A stretch of 39,656 nt of DNA. It comes from Streptomyces flavotricini (lineage in GTDB: Bacteria; Actinomycetota; Actinomycetes; Streptomycetales; Streptomycetaceae). Below, piece after piece: positions 8,646-16,741 of this stretch. The position numbers and the translations under genes were made by a program. The notes beneath the pieces were generated by a model. That model was not told the origin of the DNA. It was given only the letters and a program-made list of their open reading frames with translations, and did not search any database. Location: contig NZ_JAINUL010000001.1 of the NCBI RefSeq assembly GCF_020639365.1, forward strand, positions 7,409,001 to 7,448,656, in the 5' to 3' direction. How positions within the stretch are numbered: the stretch's first letter is position 1; the number at the start of each line of letters is the position of its first letter.

Positions 8646-9632
8646 TCAGACCGCCGCGTACGGGCCCTGTTCGGCCTTCGTGGTCTGCATGGCCGTCAGC
8701 TTGCGGACGAAGACGATGGCGAGGACGGCCGCGACGACCGTGATCAGGTCGGTGACCATCCCCACGGCGGACGCGTCGCGCAGGGCCCCGGGAGTCTGGG
8801 CCCGCCCGTACATGGTGCTGAACACCCGGTCGGACAGGGCCGAGAGGACCCACACGGCCCACCAGGCGTTGACGGGCGCCGCGGAGACCTCGCGGAACGA
8901 GCCGTCCGGTGCGAACTGGGTGCTGGCCGTCCAGATCTCCTTGGCGGTCCGGTACGGCAGGAACAGGTTGCCCAGCGGGATGAACCAGCCGCCGATGGCC
9001 CAGCCGCGTGTCTGGGAGAAAGCGTCGGGGCGCATGATCTCGCCGTTCACACGGACGCGGTGGAACCAGATGATGAAGACGACCGCCGTCGCCAGCAGGA
9101 TCAAGAGCTGGAGGGAGCCGGCGATTGCGGTCAGGGTGTCGGACCGGTCGAGTGCGTCGTCACCGACGCCCGCAGGGTCGGCCGTCAGGCTCTTCATGAG
9201 AGAGAAGGCGTAACCGCTGATGGCCGCCGAGAACAGGTTGACCGCGGCGGCGACCCCCAGCAGCGCGGTGACCGCGACCGCCAGACCGCGCGGGGAGCGC
9301 AGTACGTCGGCGGGGGGCCACGGGGCGGCGTACGGCATGCCGGGGTACGGGCCGGCGGGGTGGCCGGGCTGGGGCTGTCCCGCGTACGGCTGTCCCGCGG
9401 ACGGCTGGGCAGGGTAGGGCTGGGCCGGGTAGGGCTGCGGGCCGGGGTAGGGCTGGGCCGGGTACGCCGGTGCCGGGTACGGCTGCGGCGGTGTCGGCCG
9501 CTGCCCCGGCGCGGGTGCCGCGGCCGCGACGACAGTCTCGGCCGGGGGCTGCGATGCGGTCGGGGCTTCGGCCGGGGCCGCGGCCTGAGCCGGAGGTGGA
9601 GTCGGCGGGCCCTGCGGCTCGTTCGAGGACAT
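8646..9632 (-). CDS. DUF4328 domain multi-pass membrane protein with Pro/Tyr-rich N terminus
   Basis: 328 residues from the ATG at 9632 (MSSNEPQG), which has a G-rich stretch (GTGGGGGG) about 8 bp upstream. The first 130 residues are rich in Pro, Gln and Tyr, with repeated YPAQP/YPGPQ units typical of actinobacterial cytosolic linkers. The C-terminal 200 residues carry about four to five hydrophobic helices and the DUF4328 signature: WFHRVRVNGEIM, GWAIGGWFIPLGNLFLPYR, and EIWTAS. Function is unknown for the family. The gene is divergent from the phosphodiester glycosidase gene, with a large inverted repeat between them. Confidence 0.9.
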   Translation of the reverse strand: MSSNEPQGPPTPPPAQAAAPAEAPTASQPPAETVVAAAAPAPGQRPTPPQPYPAPAYPAQPYPGPQPYPAQPYPAQPSAGQPYAGQPQPGHPAGPYPGMPYAAPWPPADVLRSPRGLAVAVTALLGVAAAVNLFSAAISGYAFSLMKSLTADPAGVGDDALDRSDTLTAIAGSLQLLILLATAVVFIIWFHRVRVNGEIMRPDAFSQTRGWAIGGWFIPLGNLFLPYRTAKEIWTASTQFAPDGSFREVSAAPVNAWWAVWVLSALSDRVFSTMYGRAQTPGALRDASAVGMVTDLITVVAAVLAIVFVRKLTAMQTTKAEQGPYAAV

Positions 9633-9713
9633 GCGGTGCGTACCCCCCACGGGAACATGTTTCAGAGATGCGGATGCCCGCCGACCTGCGGCGGGCACGC
9701 TCGAACCTTGCCA

Positions 9714-9760
9714 GCCGGGCATCCGGCCGCCAAATCCTTATCCGGGGCCGGATGCCGGGC
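9714..9760. promoter_or_regulatory. Large inverted repeat in the DUF4328/glycosidase divergent promoter
   Basis: Arms GCCGGGCATCCGGCC (9714-9728) and GGCCGGATGCCGGGC (9746-9760) pair at 14 of 15 positions around the 17-bp AT-richer spacer GCCAAATCCTTATCCGG. A second perfect hairpin (8-bp stem, loop ACCTG) lies just beside it at 9676-9696. Both are between the divergent starts at 9632 and 9814, so they may be an operator or leader structure. Confidence 0.5.
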
Positions 9761-9813
9761 GAACGGCTGAAACCGCGCGGCACGGACGGCAGTGCCCGCC
9801 GGGGGCGGTCCGA

Positions 9814-12603
9814 GTGGCCGATCCTGCCTGGGTGCTGAGCCCGCGTCCGCTGATGCCCGTCCTGCTCGCCGTCCTCCTCGTCACCCCCGCCGCCGCCCCC
9901 GCGCGGGCCGCCGGCGCGGGTTCCGAGGGGATCGAGACCGCCCGTACCGGCCGGCAGATCGCCCCCGGGATCCGGCTGGAGTCGTACGACCGGCTGGAGG
10001 CCGACCGCTGGCTGCGGATCGACGAACTCCTCGTCGACCTCGGCGGGAGCGGCGGGGCGCGCGCCGAGTACCTGGGAGGCCACGGCCCGGCCACCGTCGC
10101 CGAGTCCGCCGCCCGCCATCCCGCGGGGCCCGGGCGGCGCGTGGTCGCCGCCGTCAACGGCGACTTCTTCGACATCCGGGGTACGGGCGCACCGCTCGGC
10201 CCCGGCCTGGGCGGCGGCCGGCTGCTGCACTCCGCGGGCCCGGGGCCCGGCGCGGCGCCGGCCGTCGGCTTCGGCGCCGATGGCAGCGGCCGCGTGCTGC
10301 GCCTCGGCCTGGGCGGCGGCGTCACCCTGCCCGGCGGGGAGGTGCGTCCGCTGACCGGCTACAACGCGGCCCGGCCGGCCGCGCAGGGCCTGACCGCGTA
10401 CACCGCCGACTGGCCGGGGACGCAGCTGCCCGCGCTGGGTACCGCCGTGGAGGTCCGCGGCGGCCGGGTCACGGCCGCAGCCCCGCCCGCACGCGGCCCG
10501 GTCCGCCGGGAGCGCCCCGTACCCGGCACCACCCTGCTCGCCGCTCCGGCCGGAGGTGCCTCCGCCGCCGAACTGGCCGCCCTGCGACCCGGGGACGCCG
10601 TGGCCGTCTCCGCCCGGGCCGTCCCGGACGCCGGTCCCGTCCCGGTGACGGCCGTCGGCGGGCGGGAGGCCCTCGTGGTGGCGGGCGTCCCGCAGGACCA
10701 CGAGGGCGAGCCGAACAACACCGCCGCCCCGCGCACGGCCGTCGGCTTCTCGCGGGACGGACGGCGGCTGCGGATCCTGGCCGTCGACGGCCGCCAGCCG
10801 GACAGCGGCGGGCTCACGTTGACCGCGCTGGGCGCGTTGATGCACCGGCTCGGCGCGTACGAGGCCCTGAACCTCGACGGCGGGGGCTCCACGACCCTGC
10901 TCGCCGGGCGGAGCGGGGCGAGCGCGCTGCTCCTGGAGAACTCCCCTTCGGACGGACGGCTCCGGCCCGTGCCGAACGGGCTGGTCCTCACGGCCGCGGC
11001 GGGCTCCGGGCGGACCGCCGGATACCGGGTCGAAGCCGTCGGCGGCACCGCCGAGGACTTCACTCGGGTCTTCCCCGGGCTCACCCGGACCCTCTCGGCC
11101 ACCGGGTACGACGCGCTGCTGGGCCCGGCCCCGGGCGCACCCACGTGGTCCGCCGAGGGAGGCGGCAGCGTCGACTCCGCCGGGGTGTTCCATGCCGTGC
11201 GCCCCGGTCGTGCGACGGCGCACGCCCGGCGCGCGACGGCGCACGGCGCGCTCCCGCTCACGGTGCTCGGCCCGCTGACCCGGATCCTGCCCAGTCAGGC
11301 CCGGATCGGGCTCGCGGAGTGGGGAGAGAGCGCGGGGTTCCGGCTGATCGGGTACGACGCGCAGGGCGCGGCCGCCGTCGTGGAACCCCGGGACGTGGCG
11401 CTGGAGTTCGACCGCTCGCAGTGGAGCGTCACCGACGACGGCCGAGGGGGCTTCACCGTCACCGCCCTCGTCCGGAAGGCCACGGGCCGGCTGCGGGCCA
11501 CGGTCCGGCCGGCGGGTGCGGCGGGTACGGCGGGTACTGCCGGTTCTTCCGGTGCCTACGGTGCGCCCGCCGCCCCGGGGAAGCCCGGCAGGGCTGCCAT
11601 GCCCGGCGCCGGCCGGGCGGCCGCGGACGCCCGCGCATCCGCCGACATCGCCCTCGGCGTCGGGCTGGTGACGCTGCCCGTCACCGATCTGGCCGACGCC
11701 GGGGACTGGGCCGGAGCCGGGGTCTCCGTGGCCGAGGGGCATACGGGCGCCGGGCTCGCTCTGGAGTTGCCCGCGGCCGGAGCGCAGGGGAGCGCCGCCG
11801 CACCCCGGCCCCTGCCCGTGCCGGAGCTGGCCCGGGCGCTCACGCTCTGGGTCGACGGCGACGGCTCCGGGGCCCGGTCCGCGGTGGAACTGGCCGACGC
11901 AGACGGGGCCGCCGTCAAGGTGCTCGGGCCCGCCGCGGACTGGTCCGGCTGGCGGGAGGTCACCCTGCCGCTCCCGGTCACCGCGCAGCCGCCGCTCACC
12001 GTGACCCGGCTCTCGGCGGTCGCGGGGACCCGCCCCGGGAGGCTCGCCCTCGACACCCTCGGCGCCCGGACCCCGCCGACCGGACCCGCCGCCGTGCCCG
12101 CGGTCCGGGATCCGGTCGTCGCCACCGAGGCCCGGGTCCGGGCGCGGCCCTGGAGGTTCGCCCTCGGGGCCGGGGCCCCCGGTGCCGACTTCGCGCTGAC
12201 CGGCACCGACCGGCCGCAGTTCGTCCACCGCGGCGTGCGGTTCCTGCCGCTGGACACCACCGAGCCCACCGTGCGGGGAGGCGGCCTGTCCCGGATGCGC
12301 GCCCTGCGCGAGGCTCTGGCGGCCGCCGCCCGTGAGCCGGGTACGGGCGCGCTGGCCGTCGTACGGGCGTACGCACCCGCCACCGTGGACCGCAAGGAAA
12401 CGGCCCTGACGGGGCGTCTGCTCGCCGAGTTCCGCCGCACCACCGGCAAACGGGCCGCGGTCCTGACCCTCGGCGCCCCGCGATTCGCGGCCGACCGCTC
12501 CGAGGGCGTCCTGTCGATCACCGCCCCCCGAACGGGCCGCACCCTGGTCGGAGCCGACGCCTTCGCCAGAGGCGACTGGCTCGCCGTCCGCCACACCCCC
12601 TAG
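9814..12603 (+). CDS. Secreted phosphodiester glycosidase family protein (NAGPA-like), with degenerate C-terminal domain
   Basis: 929 residues. A signal peptide is visible: a hydrophobic core PVLLAVLLVTPAAA, then cleavage near ARAAGA. The phosphodiester glycosidase domain (about 55-390) contains NGDFFDIRGTGAPLG (from 115) and LNLDGGGSTTL (about 352-362), the hallmark motifs of the family that includes mammalian uncovering enzyme NAGPA. These enzymes hydrolyse sugar-phosphodiester bonds. Next come an Ig-like region (about 400-570) and a beta-rich carbohydrate-binding-like region (about 610-740). The last 150 residues look like a relic of a calcineurin-like phosphoesterase without its metal-binding histidines. 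GTG at 9814 has GGGGGCGG 5 bp upstream; GTG at 9832 is a close alternative. Confidence 0.88.
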   Translation: MADPAWVLSPRPLMPVLLAVLLVTPAAAPARAAGAGSEGIETARTGRQIAPGIRLESYDRLEADRWLRIDELLVDLGGSGGARAEYLGGHGPATVAESAARHPAGPGRRVVAAVNGDFFDIRGTGAPLGPGLGGGRLLHSAGPGPGAAPAVGFGADGSGRVLRLGLGGGVTLPGGEVRPLTGYNAARPAAQGLTAYTADWPGTQLPALGTAVEVRGGRVTAAAPPARGPVRRERPVPGTTLLAAPAGGASAAELAALRPGDAVAVSARAVPDAGPVPVTAVGGREALVVAGVPQDHEGEPNNTAAPRTAVGFSRDGRRLRILAVDGRQPDSGGLTLTALGALMHRLGAYEALNLDGGGSTTLLAGRSGASALLLENSPSDGRLRPVPNGLVLTAAAGSGRTAGYRVEAVGGTAEDFTRVFPGLTRTLSATGYDALLGPAPGAPTWSAEGGGSVDSAGVFHAVRPGRATAHARRATAHGALPLTVLGPLTRILPSQARIGLAEWGESAGFRLIGYDAQGAAAVVEPRDVALEFDRSQWSVTDDGRGGFTVTALVRKATGRLRATVRPAGAAGTAGTAGSSGAYGAPAAPGKPGRAAMPGAGRAAADARASADIALGVGLVTLPVTDLADAGDWAGAGVSVAEGHTGAGLALELPAAGAQGSAAAPRPLPVPELARALTLWVDGDGSGARSAVELADADGAAVKVLGPAADWSGWREVTLPLPVTAQPPLTVTRLSAVAGTRPGRLALDTLGARTPPTGPAAVPAVRDPVVATEARVRARPWRFALGAGAPGADFALTGTDRPQFVHRGVRFLPLDTTEPTVRGGGLSRMRALREALAAAAREPGTGALAVVRAYAPATVDRKETALTGRLLAEFRRTTGKRAAVLTLGAPRFAADRSEGVLSITAPRTGRTLVGADAFARGDWLAVRHTP

Positions 12604-12613
12604 TAGGGGGTGT
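12593..12613. terminator. Perfect hairpin spanning the glycosidase stop codon
   Basis: ACACCCCC and GGGGGTGT form an 8-bp stem around TAGTA, and the loop contains the stop codon of the glycosidase gene. It faces the convergent molybdate operon and is a good intrinsic terminator candidate. It closely resembles the hairpin at 16659-16677. Confidence 0.65.
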
Positions 12614-12653
12614 CCGCGAAGTCCCGCCCGCCCCGCGACGCCCGGCACGCGCT

Positions 12654-14618
12654 CTAGAGCTCCACGAGCGTCACCTCGGTCGCCTTCACGCTGGTCCACA
12701 CCTTCGAGCCCTCGACCAGGCCGAGTTCGGACGCCGCCTCCGGGGTGATCTCCGCCACCAGGTCGGGGGCCTCGGCCGAGCCGATCAGCACGCGCAGCCG
12801 GCTGCCGACCGCGGTGATCTCCCGTACGGAGCCCTCCCAGACGTTGCGCGGGCTGCCCGCCGGGCGGTCGCGGTGCACCGACACCGCCTCCGGGCCGATG
12901 ATCGCCAGCGCCTGTGCCCCCTCGGGCAGCGCCTCCGCCACCACCAGCCGGCCCCCCGCCGCCAGGACGAGGCCGTCGGCCGACGCGGTGCCGGACCAGG
13001 CGTTGCGGCCGAGCATCCGGGCGACCCAGGGGGAGCGGGGATGGCGGGTGACCTCGGCGGGCGGGGCGTCCTGGAGGGTGCGCCCCTCGGCGAGGACGAG
13101 GACCCGGTCGGCGAGTGAAACCGCCTCGACCGGGTCGTGCGTGACGATCAGGCAGACTCCGCCGAAGCCGGCCAGGTGCGTGCGCAGGGTGTGCCGGACG
13201 CGGGCCCGCGTGGTCTGGTCGAGGGCGGCGAGCGGTTCGTCGAGGAGCAGCAGGCGGGGCCGGGCGGCCAGCGCGCGGGCCAGGGCGACGCGCTGGGCCT
13301 GGCCTCCGGACAGCTGGGCGGGCTTGCGGGCGGCGAGGTGGCCGACACCGAGCCGGTCGAGCCACAGCTGCGCCTCGCGGCGGGCCTCGGCGCGCGGCAC
13401 CCGGCGGGCGCGCAGCCCGTAGGCGGTGTTGGCCAGCGCGCTCAGGTGCGGGAACAGCGCGCCGTCCTGCGGGACCCAGGCCACCTGGCGCTCGTGCGGG
13501 GGCAGCGCGGTGACGTCGGTGTCGCCGAGGCGGAGCTCGGCGTGGGCGCGCGGGGTGAGGCCGAGGAGGGCGCGCAGCAGGGTGGTCTTGCCGGCGCCGT
13601 TCTCGCCGACGACGGCGATGGTGGTGCCGGGATCGGCTTCCAGGGTGAGCTCGTTGAAGCCGGTGACGGTGGCGTGCAGCGGCCAGTGGCCGCCGTCGGC
13701 CGGATCGGTGGAGACGTCCGCCGCCACCGGCGCGTCCGGCATCCGCCCGGTCCCGGGGGCCGCGGCCACCGCCTCGTCCGGCACCCCCGCGGACTCGGCG
13801 GGCTTGGCGGGCTCGGCGGCGACCGGGGTCCCGGTCCAGCGGCCGCGCAGGGCGATCAGTACGGCCATGGCGATCACGAGCAGCAGCAGCGAGACGGAGG
13901 TGGCGGCTTCCGGCTCGTCCTGGAGCAGCAGGTACACCTGGAGCGGCAGGGTCTGCGTGGTGCCGGGCAGGTTGCCCGCGAAGGTGATGGTCGCGCCGAA
14001 CTCGCCGAGCGCGCGGGCCCAGGTGAGGGCGGCGCCCGCGATCAGGCCGGGCGCCACCATCGGCAGGGTCACGGTGAAGAACACCCGGACCGGCGGGGCG
14101 CCGAGGGAGGCGGCGGTCTCCTCGTAGCTCTGCTTGAGGCCGCCCAGTGCCCCCTCCAGGCTGATGACGAGGAAGGGCATGGCGACGAAGGTGGCCGCCA
14201 CGACGGCCCCCGACGTGTGGAAGGGCAGCGTGATCCCGAACGCGCCCTCCAGCCATGGCCCGAGCAGTCCGCGCCGGCCGAAGCCCAGCAGCAGCGCCAC
14301 ACCGCCGACGGTCGGCGGCAGCACCATGGGGAGCAGCACCAGCGAGCGGACGAATACCTTCCCCTTGAACGGGACCCGGGCCAGCAGCCAGGCCAGCGGC
14401 ACGCCCAGGAGCAGGGAGAGGCCGAGCGCCCACAGGGAGACGACGAGGGAGAGGCGCAGCGCCTCGACCACGCCCGGGCTGCTCAGGTGGGTGCCCAGCC
14501 CGCTCCACTCGGTGCGGCTGAGGATGCCGACGAGGGGCAGCAGCAGGAACGCGACGGCGAGCAGCGCGGGGAGCGCCAGGGTCACGGGGGGCCGGGTGCG
14601 GGTGCGGTGTCTGCTCAT
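12654..14618 (-). CDS. Molybdate ABC transporter, permease-ATPase fusion (ModB-ModC)
   Basis: 654 residues joining two usually separate subunits. Residues 1-260 are a ModB-type permease with about five to six membrane helices and the EAA loop EETAASLGAPPVRVFFTVTLP (from about 167). A Pro/Ala-rich linker (about 262-315) leads to the ATPase: Walker A GENGAGKTT (338-346), signature LSGGQ (436-440), Walker B LLLLDEP (456-462). A C-terminal TOBE/Mop-like oxyanion-binding domain covers about 590-654. It would import molybdate (or tungstate) handed over by the ModA protein encoded upstream. ATG at 14618. The fusion makes a homodimer sufficient for a complete transporter core. It lies 150 bp downstream of modA in the same orientation. 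Confidence 0.92.
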   Translation of the reverse strand: MSRHRTRTRPPVTLALPALLAVAFLLLPLVGILSRTEWSGLGTHLSSPGVVEALRLSLVVSLWALGLSLLLGVPLAWLLARVPFKGKVFVRSLVLLPMVLPPTVGGVALLLGFGRRGLLGPWLEGAFGITLPFHTSGAVVAATFVAMPFLVISLEGALGGLKQSYEETAASLGAPPVRVFFTVTLPMVAPGLIAGAALTWARALGEFGATITFAGNLPGTTQTLPLQVYLLLQDEPEAATSVSLLLLVIAMAVLIALRGRWTGTPVAAEPAKPAESAGVPDEAVAAAPGTGRMPDAPVAADVSTDPADGGHWPLHATVTGFNELTLEADPGTTIAVVGENGAGKTTLLRALLGLTPRAHAELRLGDTDVTALPPHERQVAWVPQDGALFPHLSALANTAYGLRARRVPRAEARREAQLWLDRLGVGHLAARKPAQLSGGQAQRVALARALAARPRLLLLDEPLAALDQTTRARVRHTLRTHLAGFGGVCLIVTHDPVEAVSLADRVLVLAEGRTLQDAPPAEVTRHPRSPWVARMLGRNAWSGTASADGLVLAAGGRLVVAEALPEGAQALAIIGPEAVSVHRDRPAGSPRNVWEGSVREITAVGSRLRVLIGSAEAPDLVAEITPEAASELGLVEGSKVWTSVKATEVTLVEL

Positions 14619-14689
14619 GTGTATTCCTGGCTGCAGCGTACGGCGGGACGGGGAACGCGGGGAGTGTGAGGAGTACGACGGGTACGCGG

Positions 14690-14711
14690 CTCCGGCGGGG
14701 ACACGCCGGAG
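14690..14711 (-). terminator. Hairpin in the modA-modBC intergenic gap
   Basis: CTCCGGCG and CGCCGGAG form a perfect 8-bp stem around a 6-nt loop in the 150-bp gap between modA and the fused permease-ATPase gene. It could be a partial terminator that lowers expression of the distal gene, or an mRNA-stabilising hairpin. Confidence 0.4.
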
Positions 14712-14768
14712 GGGACCGCCCGTCCTCCCGGACCAGGCAGTCCCTCTCGATCCTCGCGGCTGCGCCGG

Positions 14769-15593
14769 TTACGCCTTCTGGAAGCCCGCGTCCTGGAGGA
14801 TCTTCTGGGCCTCGGGGGTGCTCAGCCAGGCCACGAACGCGGCGGCGGCCCCGGCGTTCTTGGACGATTTGAGGGTGGCCGCCGGGTAGGAGGCCACGGC
14901 GTTCTCGGCGTCCGGGATGTCCACGACGGCGACCTTGTCACCGGACTTGATGGTGTCGGTCTTGTAGACGAGGCCGGCATCGGCCTCGCCGAGCTCGACC
15001 TTGCTCAGCACGGCGCGCACGTTGGCCTCCTGGGAGACCGGCTTCACCTCTATCTTCTGGGCGTCGAGGATCTGCTTGCTGTAGCGGCCGACCGGGACCT
15101 CGGGCGCGGCGAGCACGACCTTGATCTTGCTGTCGGCCAGGTCCTTCAGCTCGTCGACCTTGAACGGGTTGCCCTTGCCGGCCGCGATGACCAGACGGTT
15201 CTTGGCGATGATCGCCGGGTCGTTGGTCTCGGTCTTCAGACCGTCCATGGTCTTGGTGTCGGCGGTGACCAGCGCGTCGGCCGGGGCGCCCTGCTTCACC
15301 TGGGCGGCGAGCTCCTGGGAGCCGGCGAAGGAGAAGGCGACCTTCGTGCCGGGGTGCGCCTTCTCGTACGCGGCACCGGCGGTCTTGAAGACGTCGGTGA
15401 GCGAGGACGCGGCGAGGACGGTGAGGTTCGCGGCCTTGGGCTCGGCGGAGGCGCTCGCCGAGGGCGAGGCCGCGGCGCCCGTGTCCTTGGCGTTCTTCGT
15501 GTCGCCGCTGCCGCAGGCGGCCAGCGCGGGCACGAGCAGGGCGGCGGTCAGCGCGGCGGCGAAGGTGCTGCCGCGGGTCGGGATCGGGGACAT
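14769..15593 (-). CDS. modA: Molybdate-binding lipoprotein ModA
   Basis: 274 residues. A lipoprotein signal peptide ends in the lipobox LAACGSG (Cys about 27). It is followed by a short Ser/Ala-rich tether and a type II periplasmic-binding fold: LTVLAASSLTDVFKTAG, FSFAGSQELAAQVKQGAPADALVTAD, NRLVIA, LVYKTD. These segments are typical of ModA, which captures molybdate outside the membrane and delivers it to the transporter. ATG at 15593 follows GAGGAG by 9 bp. Order on the minus strand is HTH-TOBE regulator, modA, modBC. Confidence 0.93.
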   Translation of the reverse strand: MSPIPTRGSTFAAALTAALLVPALAACGSGDTKNAKDTGAAASPSASASAEPKAANLTVLAASSLTDVFKTAGAAYEKAHPGTKVAFSFAGSQELAAQVKQGAPADALVTADTKTMDGLKTETNDPAIIAKNRLVIAAGKGNPFKVDELKDLADSKIKVVLAAPEVPVGRYSKQILDAQKIEVKPVSQEANVRAVLSKVELGEADAGLVYKTDTIKSGDKVAVVDIPDAENAVASYPAATLKSSKNAGAAAAFVAWLSTPEAQKILQDAGFQKA

Positions 15594-15705
15594 GAGCTGG
15601 TGCTCCTCGGTCGGGTCGGCGGCCGGCCGGGTGCCGGTTCCGCGCGGTGGTGACCCGCGCCGGTGACGGGCGGAGCGGGTGAGGTCGTGCAGCTGGTGCC
15701 GGAGG

Positions 15706-16101
15706 TCAGGTGCGGTCGATGTGCACGCTGGTGGATTTCACGCGGGCGGTGGCCTGCATGCCGACCTCCAGGCCGAGCTCCTCGACGGCCTCACGGGTGA
15801 GCAGGGAGACCAGGCGGTGGGGACCTGCCTGGATCTCGACCTGGGCGGCCACGTCCCCGAGCTTGACGGCGGTGACGATGCCGGGGAACGCGTTGCGGGC
15901 CGAGGTGTACGGCTCTTCGTCCTCGGCGTGGGCACCCTGTCCCACCGCCACGGAGAAGGCGGCCAGGTCGCGGCCGTCGATCAGTCGTCGGCCGGCGTCG
16001 TCGCGGTGGGTCGCGACACGGCCGGCGTCGGCCCAGCGGCGGGCGGTGTCAGGGCTGACGCCCAGCAGACGCGCCGCCTGTCCGATGGTGTAGGACTGCA
16101 T
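15706..16101 (-). CDS. HTH-TOBE molybdate-responsive regulator (ModE-like analogue)
   Basis: 131 residues. The N terminus (about 1-50) is an excisionase/MerR-like helix-turn-helix: YTIGQAARLLGVSPDTARRWADAGRV. The C-terminal half (about 65-131) is a TOBE/Mop domain: SARNAFPGIVTAVKLGDVAAQVEIQAG, and ATARVKSTSVHI. TOBE domains bind molybdate, so this is probably the metal-sensing regulator of the transporter operon that starts 112 bp downstream. I take ATG 16101 as the start because the HTH begins immediately after it. No clear Shine-Dalgarno is visible. Palindromes just upstream are candidate operators. Confidence 0.85.
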   Translation of the reverse strand: MQSYTIGQAARLLGVSPDTARRWADAGRVATHRDDAGRRLIDGRDLAAFSVAVGQGAHAEDEEPYTSARNAFPGIVTAVKLGDVAAQVEIQAGPHRLVSLLTREAVEELGLEVGMQATARVKSTSVHIDRT

Positions 16102-16156
16102 GAGCGACAAGGTAGGGGCACATGTCCCGCATTTGCAATTCTCTTGGGCTGATACA

Positions 16157-16193
16157 CATGGCAGATGCCATGCCCTTTGGCAATTCCGCCAAA
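16157..16193. promoter_or_regulatory. Two adjacent palindromes in the regulator/S4-protein divergent promoter
   Basis: CATGGCAGATGCCATG (16157-16172) and TTTGGCAATTCCGCCAAA (16176-16193) are both perfect inverted repeats, 3 bp apart, in an unusually AT-rich island between divergent starts 16101 and 16236. They are candidate binding sites for the HTH-TOBE regulator, by position only. Confidence 0.5.
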
Positions 16194-16235
16194 ATGTATT
16201 CCGCTCGGGCCCGGTCGGCTGGCTAAGGTTTCGGC

Positions 16236-16655
16236 ATGGCTGATGAAGCAACGGGAGCGGGCGCGGGAACGGCGGGCACCGCGGGATCCGCTCGGGTGGA
16301 CGCCTGGATCTGGTCGGTGCGTCTGACGAAGACCCGCTCGGTCGCGGCGACCGCCTGCCGGGCGGGTCACGTGAAGGTCAACGGGGAGCGGGCGAAGCCG
16401 GCCCAGGTGGTGCGCGCGGGGGACGAGGTACGGCTGTTCCACGCGGGGCGCGAGCGCATCGTGGTGGCGAAGCGGCCGGTGACCAAGCGGGTGGGCGCCC
16501 CGGTGGCCGCGGAATGCTTCGTCGACAACAGCCCGCCGGCGCCGACGCGCATCGAGGCCGAGGTGGTCGGCGTCCGCGACCGCGGCACGGGCCGCCCCAC
16601 GAAGCGGGACCGCCGCGAAATCGAATCCCTCCGGGGCGGCGGCCGCAGCCGCTGA
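16236..16655 (+). CDS. S4-domain RNA-binding protein (Hsp15-like)
   Basis: 139 residues. After an Ala/Gly-rich N terminus, an S4 fold begins at VDAWIWSVRLTKTRSVAATACRAGHVKVNGERAKPAQVVRAGDEV, which places an RNA-binding alpha-L surface. It is followed by a basic C terminus (RPTKRDRREIESLRG). This matches the Hsp15 family, which in E. coli binds stalled 50S subunits carrying nascent chains. The assignment to ribosome rescue here is by family only. ATG at 16236. The gene is divergent from the molybdate regulator and ends just before a strong hairpin. Confidence 0.9.
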   Translation: MADEATGAGAGTAGTAGSARVDAWIWSVRLTKTRSVAATACRAGHVKVNGERAKPAQVVRAGDEVRLFHAGRERIVVAKRPVTKRVGAPVAAECFVDNSPPAPTRIEAEVVGVRDRGTGRPTKRDRREIESLRGGGRSR

Positions 16656-16658
16656 CGA

Positions 16659-16677
16659 GACACCCCTGGGGGGTGTC
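16659..16677. terminator. Perfect hairpin after the S4-protein gene
   Basis: GACACCCC and GGGGTGTC form an 8-bp stem around TGG, 4 bp past the stop codon. It is nearly the same stem as the one at 12593-12613, which suggests a recurrent terminator type in this genome. Confidence 0.65.
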
Positions 16678-16702
16678 CGGCGGAGCCGGGGCGGCGGCCG
16701 TC

Positions 16703-16738
16703 GGACCGGCCCGCGGACCGGCCCGCGGACCGGCCCGC
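16703..16738. repeat. Three tandem copies of a 12-bp unit
   Basis: GGACCGGCCCGC is repeated three times without mismatch, ending 3 bp before the stop codon of the minus-strand dhaM. Each unit contains the palindrome CCGG and could form alternative stems. It may contribute to termination between the convergent genes. Confidence 0.6.
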
Positions 16739-16741
16739 GGG

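Noticed and set aside
9160..14508. A 1782-residue open frame on the minus strand, and other very long frames such as 374-2689 (+), 3627-5879 (-) and 2411-3505 (-)
   Set aside because: They overlap well-supported genes, are dominated by Arg, Pro, Gly and Ala from GC-biased frames, and show no domains. They are shadow frames.
14619..14768. A molybdenum-cofactor riboswitch between modA and modBC
   Set aside because: Only one simple hairpin is visible, without the complex multi-stem pattern; the gap is also inside an operon rather than before its first gene.
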